Source of the DNA: Clostridia bacterium
Lineage (GTDB): Bacteria > Bacillota_A > Clostridia > Christensenellales > UBA1750
Direction: 5' to 3'
Assembly (NCBI GenBank): GCA_017413675.1
Contig: JAFPSR010000093.1
Span: 1 to 7,665 of the forward strand
Length of the DNA stretch: 7,665 nucleotides
This document shows positions 1 through 3,573 of the stretch, piece by piece. Each line of letters starts with the position of its first letter. The stretch's first letter is position 1. Made by a program: the position numbers and the translations under genes. Under the pieces are notes generated by a model, which saw nothing but the letters and a program-made list of their open reading frames with translations, was not told the DNA's origin and made no database searches.

Positions 1-666
1 GAAACCCTGATCGTCAAGAACGTACAGCGGGAGAAATTCCCCTTCCGTCTCAACCCTAAAGATATGGTGGCCAAGGAAGCTATTGTACCGGCATTCATCG
101 TCCTGCTGGTAGCGATCGGGTTTACGTCCATCAATGCTTTCTTCTATGTCTATGCGGAAGAGTACGGCATGAACCGTACGCAGGCCAGCTGGTTCTTTAC
201 CGTCTATGCGGCGGCCTTGTTTGTCACCCGGCCTATCATCGGGAAGCTTACGGATAAGCTCGGTTTTGTGAAAACCGGTTCCGTTGCGATAGTCTTGACG
301 GCTGCCTCCCTGGTCCTGATTGGTTACTCCATTTACCTGCACAGTTTTTGGTTCCTGATGGCCGCTGCCCTGGTTATCTCCTGCGGATACGGAGCGGCGC
401 AGCCGGCCCTGCAATCCCTGTGCATCAAGTCGGTTTCTGCAGAACGCCGGGGATCCGGTTCGGCAACCTACTATATCGGGATGGATGCCGGTACAATTAT
501 CGGCCCGATTCTCTGCGGTATGGTCGCAAAGGAAGTGGGGTATACGCCTTCCATGTGGATCGTGGTGGCAATCCCCGTACTGGTCGGGGCTGCGGCGGTA
601 CTCCTGTTCCGGAAACAAATCAAGAAGATCGAAACGGATTTTGCCTCCCGTACCGAAAAAGCCTGA
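1..666 (+). CDS. MFS transporter, C-terminal half (5' truncated by window)
   Basis: The reading frame is open from the first base, so the real start lies upstream; the ATG at 64 is internal. The visible 221 residues hold about six hydrophobic segments matching helices 7-12 of a 12-helix major facilitator. A typical inter-helix motif RPIIGKLTDKLG lies after the second visible helix, and a conserved small-residue helix (YYIGMDAGTIIGP) follows later. The chain ends in a short basic cytoplasmic tail. This arrangement fits a drug:H+ antiporter-type (DHA1) efflux permease of the inner membrane. The substrate cannot be told from this half. The gene ends just before a strong hairpin terminator, so it is the last gene of its transcript. 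The MFS assignment is firm; the efflux role is inferred from family resemblance only. Confidence 0.88.
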   Translation, partial: ETLIVKNVQREKFPFRLNPKDMVAKEAIVPAFIVLLVAIGFTSINAFFYVYAEEYGMNRTQASWFFTVYAAALFVTRPIIGKLTDKLGFVKTGSVAIVLTAASLVLIGYSIYLHSFWFLMAAALVISCGYGAAQPALQSLCIKSVSAERRGSGSATYYIGMDAGTIIGPILCGMVAKEVGYTPSMWIVVAIPVLVGAAAVLLFRKQIKKIETDFASRTEKA

Positions 667-702
667 AGTTCGTAAAAATGAATAATCCCGGGAAACCGGA
701 AA

Positions 703-730
703 GCAAAAACGCCCGGATGGGCGTTTTTGC
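703..730 (+). terminator. Rho-independent terminator after the MFS gene
   Basis: A perfect 12-bp inverted repeat, GCAAAAACGCCC and GGGCGTTTTTGC, flanks a GGAT loop 37 bases after the transporter stop. The T-run forms part of the descending stem and an A-run lies in the ascending one, so it could work on both strands. Confidence 0.85.
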
Positions 731-739
731 GCATCTTTG

Positions 740-748
740 TGCTACAAT
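740..748 (+). promoter_or_regulatory. Extended -10 promoter for the hydrolase gene
   Basis: The sequence TGCTACAAT is an extended -10 element (TGn plus TACAAT, one mismatch from TATAAT), placed directly after the terminator and 61 bases before the hydrolase start. No good -35 is found at 16-18 bp spacing because that position falls in the terminator stem, which is consistent with an extended -10 promoter. Confidence 0.5.
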
Positions 749-809
749 ACAGGCAGGGAATGCCGGCCCGGCTGAAGGGCAGACGGGTTAGAGAAAGAAG
801 GACGGATCC

Positions 810-1559
810 ATGTTGGAAAGGCTTACGGAAGAGCAGTTCCGCTATAGCGGCGGATTTGAGCAGTTTGATTTCCAGGGAAGGAAAGCCGGGATCGTGTATC
901 CGGAGAGGATGCGGGAAGATGCCGGCTGGGCAATGTATACGGAGTACTTCGGGGTATTCCCGTATGTTGCGGAAGCACTGCTCAAACGGGGCTTCTGCAT
1001 TGTGCACTTTGAAAACAGCAACCGGTGGGGCACGGAAACGGATATCCAAACCCGCTGGGCTTTTGCGGATTTCCTGGAACAGGAAAAACACCTTTCACAC
1101 CGATGCATCCCGATCGGGATGAGCCTGGGCGGGCTGCATGCGATCAAGTTTGCCTCTGTCCATCCGGAACGTGTGGCTGCCATGTATCTGGATGCGCCGG
1201 TCGTGAACCTGCTCAGCTGTCCCTTTGCCTACGGCACGGCGGAACGGCAGGAAAAAATGGTTTCGGAATGCATGCAGGCACTATCGCTGGCGAAGGAAGA
1301 GGATATTCTAAGCTACCGGGAACACCCCCTGGATTTCCTCCCGGGACTGGTGAAGGCACGGATCCCGGTGGCCATGGCCTACGGAGATGCGGATACCGTG
1401 GTTCCCTATCCGGAAAACGGGGCCTTGATTGAAAAAATGTGGCGGGAAGCGGGTATCCCGCTCCTGGTATGCGGGAAGCACGGGTGCGGCCATCATCCGC
1501 ACGGACCGGATGATCCGGAAGAGTTTGCAGATTTCCTGGAAAGATGGACAAATGCATAG
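810..1559 (+). CDS. Alpha/beta-hydrolase family protein
   Basis: A 249-residue cytoplasmic protein without signal peptide, of usual size for a single-domain alpha/beta-hydrolase. The nucleophile elbow GMSLGG places the catalytic serine at residue 105. The acid is probably Asp195 in GDADTVVP, and the base lies in a His-rich segment around residues 224-231 (HGCGHHPHG), most likely His228 or His229. The core strand order before the elbow, with IVHFEN then a WGTE segment near residue 74, fits esterase or peptidase-like members. The substrate is unknown. The start is set by AGAAGGA seven bases upstream. The gene has its own promoter and sits between a terminator and a lipoprotein gene, so context does not reveal its pathway. 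The unusually dense histidines near the active site could equally bind metal, though this is speculation. Confidence 0.85.
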   Translation: MLERLTEEQFRYSGGFEQFDFQGRKAGIVYPERMREDAGWAMYTEYFGVFPYVAEALLKRGFCIVHFENSNRWGTETDIQTRWAFADFLEQEKHLSHRCIPIGMSLGGLHAIKFASVHPERVAAMYLDAPVVNLLSCPFAYGTAERQEKMVSECMQALSLAKEEDILSYREHPLDFLPGLVKARIPVAMAYGDADTVVPYPENGALIEKMWREAGIPLLVCGKHGCGHHPHGPDDPEEFADFLERWTNA

Positions 1560-1652
1560 AACAGGAATAGAATGGTGCTGTCAGCGGACAAAACAACTAC
1601 ATTGTGGCTTTGTCAATTTATGGTAAGGATTGTAAACAGGGGGGACACACCT

Positions 1653-2222
1653 ATGAAAAAACTGATTTCAGGATTTCTGGCTTTGCTGATCCTGTTGTCC
1701 TTTACCGCCTGTGCTCCCTCCGTGCCGGCAGCAACGGGAAAACCCGGGGAGCCGGGTGCGGAAAAGTGGGACGAGAAAGAAAATCTGCAGATTCAATATC
1801 CAAGAGGGGCTGTGGACTGTATCCTTGTGCAGACAGAAGATTTCCAGATAACGGCCTCCGAACTCTGGTATAGCGAAATCAAATACGGAGAGGATGCGGG
1901 GAAAAGGATACTGACCCTGAACTGTGAACTGACAAACCTGACAGATCAGGTCCTGGAATTTCGAACAGGGGATATGGTCCGGGAGATCCGGCCGCAAGGA
2001 GAAACAGATATAGTGGAATGCCTGTCTTTCGTGTGCCGGAACTGGAACCACCTGATTGGAGATACGCAGGACTGTTTTCTGGGACCCCGTTCGTTTACGG
2101 TATTAAAGAAAACAGATATCGGCATCCCGGAAGAATACAGTTTTGACTGGTATGCGTCCAGAACCATGCCCTGCCGCAATATTCGGAAAACCGGGGATGT
2201 ACCGGGAACACAGGCACCGTAA
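1653..2222 (+). CDS. Cysteine-rich putative lipoprotein of unknown function
   Basis: A 189-residue protein with a type II signal peptide: MKK, a hydrophobic core, then the lipobox FTAC with Cys20 as the lipidation site. A Pro/Gly-rich linker (about residues 21-38) leads to a predicted all-beta domain of about 130 residues containing alternating hydrophobic strands such as ILTLNCELTNLT. Six further cysteines (56, 91, 123, 128, 141, 174) are unusual for an exported Bacillota protein and their even number would allow three disulfides. I chose the ATG at 1653, not the ATG at 1572 in the same frame, because it has AGGGGGG nine bases upstream and begins exactly at the signal peptide. The beta-sandwich of a DUF4352-like lipoprotein is the nearest fold I can suggest, with low certainty. 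It probably sits on the outer face of the membrane. No partner gene is evident. Confidence 0.78.
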   Translation: MKKLISGFLALLILLSFTACAPSVPAATGKPGEPGAEKWDEKENLQIQYPRGAVDCILVQTEDFQITASELWYSEIKYGEDAGKRILTLNCELTNLTDQVLEFRTGDMVREIRPQGETDIVECLSFVCRNWNHLIGDTQDCFLGPRSFTVLKKTDIGIPEEYSFDWYASRTMPCRNIRKTGDVPGTQAP

Positions 2223-2276
2223 ATACGGACAGGGAAGGCCGGAGCAGTTGCGGGAAAGTGAAAGGAGTTCCGGTGG

Positions 2277-2432
2277 ATGGAGATGATCCTATGGGGTCTA
2301 ATCTTTGTACCGGGAAGAGGGCAGGATCGTATAAAACAACAGGAAAGGGTTCCGGAACGAATGATCCGGGGCCCGTGTTTTTTTCTTGCCAATGCAGGGG
2401 GACTCATAGTATTATTGGTTTTGGTTTTATAA
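2277..2432 (+). CDS. Possible 51-codon small membrane protein or gene remnant
   Basis: A short frame begins at ATG 2277 with a full AAAGGAG ribosome binding site nine bases upstream. Its product starts with a hydrophobic stretch (MILWGLIFV), continues with a basic polar middle (GRGQDRIKQQERVPERM) and ends in a hydrophobic run of about 18 residues finishing LLVLVL. This is the pattern of small two-helix membrane proteins. However, a convincing terminator hairpin and a promoter candidate lie within the frame, and its codons (ata, cta, tta, aga) are unlike those of the neighbours. It may be a real small protein, a degenerate tail of a lost gene, or chance. I recognise no family. Confidence 0.3.
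   Translation: MEMILWGLIFVPGRGQDRIKQQERVPERMIRGPCFFLANAGGLIVLLVLVL
2347..2384 (+). terminator. Rho-independent terminator after the first lipoprotein
   Basis: GGGTTCCGG (2347-2355) pairs with CCGGGGCCC (2366-2374) as a 9-bp stem with two G-U pairs and a 10-base loop, followed by a run of seven T (2378-2384). It lies 125 bases after the lipoprotein stop, so that transcript would have a long 3' tail. It also overlaps the 51-codon ORF. Confidence 0.65.
2386..2415 (+). promoter_or_regulatory. Promoter candidate for the second lipoprotein gene
   Basis: TTGCCA (2386-2391) and TATTAT (2410-2415) each match the sigma-A consensus at five of six bases with an 18-bp spacer. The pair starts immediately after the terminator T-run. 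Transcription would begin near 2422 and give a leader of about 60 bases. Confidence 0.45.
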
Positions 2433-2441
2433 CGATTCTAT

Positions 2442-2461
2442 GTCCGGGTCAGGTTCCGGAC
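2442..2461 (+). repeat. Small hairpin in the leader of the second lipoprotein gene
   Basis: GTCCGG and CCGGAC form a perfect 6-bp stem around an 8-base loop, ending nine bases before the GGAGGAAG ribosome binding site. There is no T-run, so it is not a terminator. It could be a protein-binding dyad or an mRNA-stabilising hairpin. Confidence 0.35.
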
Positions 2462-2480
2462 AGATATTTCGGAGGAAGAC

Positions 2481-3095
2481 GTGAAAAAAGGAATTGCATT
2501 GATCATGACCATGGTGATTCTGTTCACCCTTGCCGCATGCAGCACATCCGCACCGAAGGAAACAGATAAGCCGCAGGAAACGGAAGTCCAGACGGCGGAA
2601 ACGCCGACAACACAGCCGACCCAGGAACCGACTCCTGAGCCGACGCAGGCACCGACGCCGGAACCTACGGAGGAGCCGGCAGCGGATGGGTACCAGTACT
2701 CCAAGGTTGTCCTGGCGGAGAACGAATATTACCGTATGGAACTGCGCAGCCTGTATACCGAACCGAATGCGGACGGCACATGGAATGTGACGGCGGAAGT
2801 GGCCATGATCAATACCTACGGGGAAAAATACCTCCTCTTTGATCCCGGCAAACAGGGAGTCGGATATGAGCCCGGCCGCGACTGGTTCGAGCCGGACAAA
2901 GCCAAGTTCATGGCCTTCCGTTTTACCAGTTCCAGCAAGGACCTTTCGGGAATCCAGGGGGAGTTCAGCTATGATATCGACGGCTTTACCTGGGACGGCA
3001 CATCCGCATCCCCGCTCTTTAAGCAGACTGTGAAGGCGACGCTGCAGCTTTCCAAAGACAATCCTGTGGTCAATTCGCAGATCATAGACAGATAA
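2481..3095 (+). CDS. Putative lipoprotein with Pro/Thr/Glu-rich tether
   Basis: A 204-residue exported protein starting at GTG 2481, chosen because GGAGGAAG precedes it at close spacing and the signal peptide begins there. The type II signal ends in the lipobox LAAC with Cys20 as the lipidated residue. Residues of about 24-68 are a low-complexity tether with repeated PTxEP units, as used to hold a domain away from the membrane through the cell wall. The remaining 135 residues form a probable beta-sandwich domain with strands such as WNVTAEVAMINTY and FTWDG; a DUF4352-like fold is possible but unproven. It has no cysteine after Cys20, in contrast with the upstream lipoprotein, so the two are not obvious recent duplicates. 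It appears monocistronic, with a promoter candidate before it and a strong terminator after it. Function unknown. Confidence 0.82.
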   Translation: MKKGIALIMTMVILFTLAACSTSAPKETDKPQETEVQTAETPTTQPTQEPTPEPTQAPTPEPTEEPAADGYQYSKVVLAENEYYRMELRSLYTEPNADGTWNVTAEVAMINTYGEKYLLFDPGKQGVGYEPGRDWFEPDKAKFMAFRFTSSSKDLSGIQGEFSYDIDGFTWDGTSASPLFKQTVKATLQLSKDNPVVNSQIIDR

Positions 3096-3112
3096 AACCC
3101 AATGGGATATTT

Positions 3113-3143
3113 CTCCCGGCTTTTCAGCCGGGAGTATTTTTTT
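3113..3143 (+). terminator. Strong Rho-independent terminator after the second lipoprotein
   Basis: CTCCCGGCT (3113-3121) and AGCCGGGAG (3126-3134) form a perfect 9-bp GC-rich stem with a TTTC loop, followed by TA and seven T (3137-3143). It sits 17 bases after the stop codon. Confidence 0.93.
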
Positions 3144-3196
3144 GCCCAAAGATGGATAGGAGATGCGGCTCCAATGTTAAATTTCCGGTTTTCATC

Positions 3197-3216
3197 GAAT
3201 TTTGGCGGAAAAATTC
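3197..3216 (+). promoter_or_regulatory. Perfect inverted repeat over the -35, operator candidate
   Basis: GAATTTT and AAAATTC form a perfect 7-bp inverted repeat with the 6-base spacer GGCGGA. It coincides with the proposed -35 box of the adhesin promoter, a usual place for a repressor site. The regulator is not in the window. Confidence 0.4.
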
Positions 3217-3231
3217 AGCAATACATATATA
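3202..3231 (+). promoter_or_regulatory. Promoter candidate for the adhesin operon
   Basis: TTGGCG (3202-3207) and TATATA (3226-3231) are separated by 18 bp in the only AT-rich stretch upstream of the adhesin. Transcription from here would produce a leader of about 335 bases before the adhesin start. Both boxes are imperfect; the assignment rests on position as much as on match. Confidence 0.4.
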
Positions 3232-3281
3232 GGGGGATCTTTTTTCGAACCTTGAAAACTGCATACGCAGTCATCGGATAC

Positions 3282-3540
3282 GTTCCCTGTAGAAGGAGGG
3301 ATTCCGAAGCCTGTGCCGCACGCGCGCGAGGACCCGGAAGGCGAGCGGGAACGCGGAGCGGCAGGGGACCGGGCGGCACCCGGCCCCGGCGATGACCTTT
3401 ACAGGGGATCATGATACTTTTCTACGGAACCGGCGGAGAACCCGGCGGGGGTGAGACCCATGGACCTGGCAGCCGACAGGCGTCCGATGACTCCCGTCTG
3501 CGCGGGGACGCGGCGATAACAGCGCGGAATCGAATCAAAC
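3282..3540 (+). ncRNA. GC-rich structured leader or unrecognised RNA element
   Basis: This gene-free stretch folds by eye into a clear domain. A closing helix pairs 3282-3296 with 3396-3409: CCCTGTA with TACAGGG, AAGG with CCTT, outer U-A and G-U pairs, and one bulged G at 3292. Inside, GTGCCGC (3313-3319) pairs with GCGGCAC (3373-3379), extended by GCC (3309-3311) with GGC (3382-3384). An inner hairpin uses CGCG (3325-3328, 3352-3355) and CCCG/CGGG (3333-3336, 3346-3349). Downstream, 3462-3485 forms a bulged 7-bp hairpin and CCCG/CGGG (3493-3506) another. I compared it from memory with c-di-AMP, c-di-GMP, TPP, cobalamin, T-box, SRP, RNase P and tmRNA signatures and found no match. It may be a cis-regulatory leader of the adhesin, a separate small RNA, or an origin of transfer. 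Confidence 0.4.
3460..3519 (+). CDS. Possible 19-codon leader peptide upstream of the adhesin
   Basis: A short frame, MDLAADRRPMTPVCAGTRR, begins at ATG 3460 after the purine-rich GGGGGTGAG (ribosome binding site spacing about 5) and ends at TAA 3517-3519, 54 bases before the adhesin start. Its codons (ctg, gca, gcc, gac, ccg, gcg) are like those of the neighbouring genes. It lies across two hairpins of the structured leader, so translation would melt them. That is the usual arrangement of a regulatory leader peptide, but nothing here proves it is translated. Confidence 0.3.
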   Translation: MDLAADRRPMTPVCAGTRR

Positions 3541-3557
3541 AACAGGAATTGTTTTTT
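3537..3557 (+). promoter_or_regulatory. Weak AT hairpin with T-run just before the adhesin RBS
   Basis: AAACAA (3537-3542) and TTGTTT (3549-3554) form a 6-bp stem with loop CAGGAA, continued by TTT. It looks like an attenuator in outline, but the stem has only two G-C or C-G type pairs and would be weak at 37 degrees. Confidence 0.2.
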
Positions 3558-3573
3558 ATAAAGGAGAGATGGA

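Noticed and set aside
1587..1614. Hairpin GACAAA-ACAA / TTGT-GGC-TTTGTC after the hydrolase gene as a terminator
   Set aside because: The stem is AT-rich, has a 3-base bulge and no T-run follows, so termination is doubtful.
1610..1638. TTGTCA with TAAACA at 17 bp as promoter of the first lipoprotein
   Set aside because: The -10 would touch the ribosome binding site and transcription would begin after it, so the message could not be translated normally.
2258..2569. 103-codon plus-strand frame between the two lipoproteins
   Set aside because: It runs through the terminator, the promoter candidate and the start of the next gene, with no recognisable protein features.
3313..3414. 33-codon GTG frame inside the GC-rich leader
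   Set aside because: Spacing to the SD-like AAGGAGGG is too long, the start is weak, and the frame overlaps paired strands that explain the sequence better as RNA structure.
3421..3520. c-di-AMP (ydaO) riboswitch, suggested by GGAGAACC, GGGGGTGAGA and CCGACAG
   Set aside because: The hallmark CAGCTAAC-type segment and the pseudo-symmetric helix arrangement are missing, so the likeness is only short G/C-rich words.
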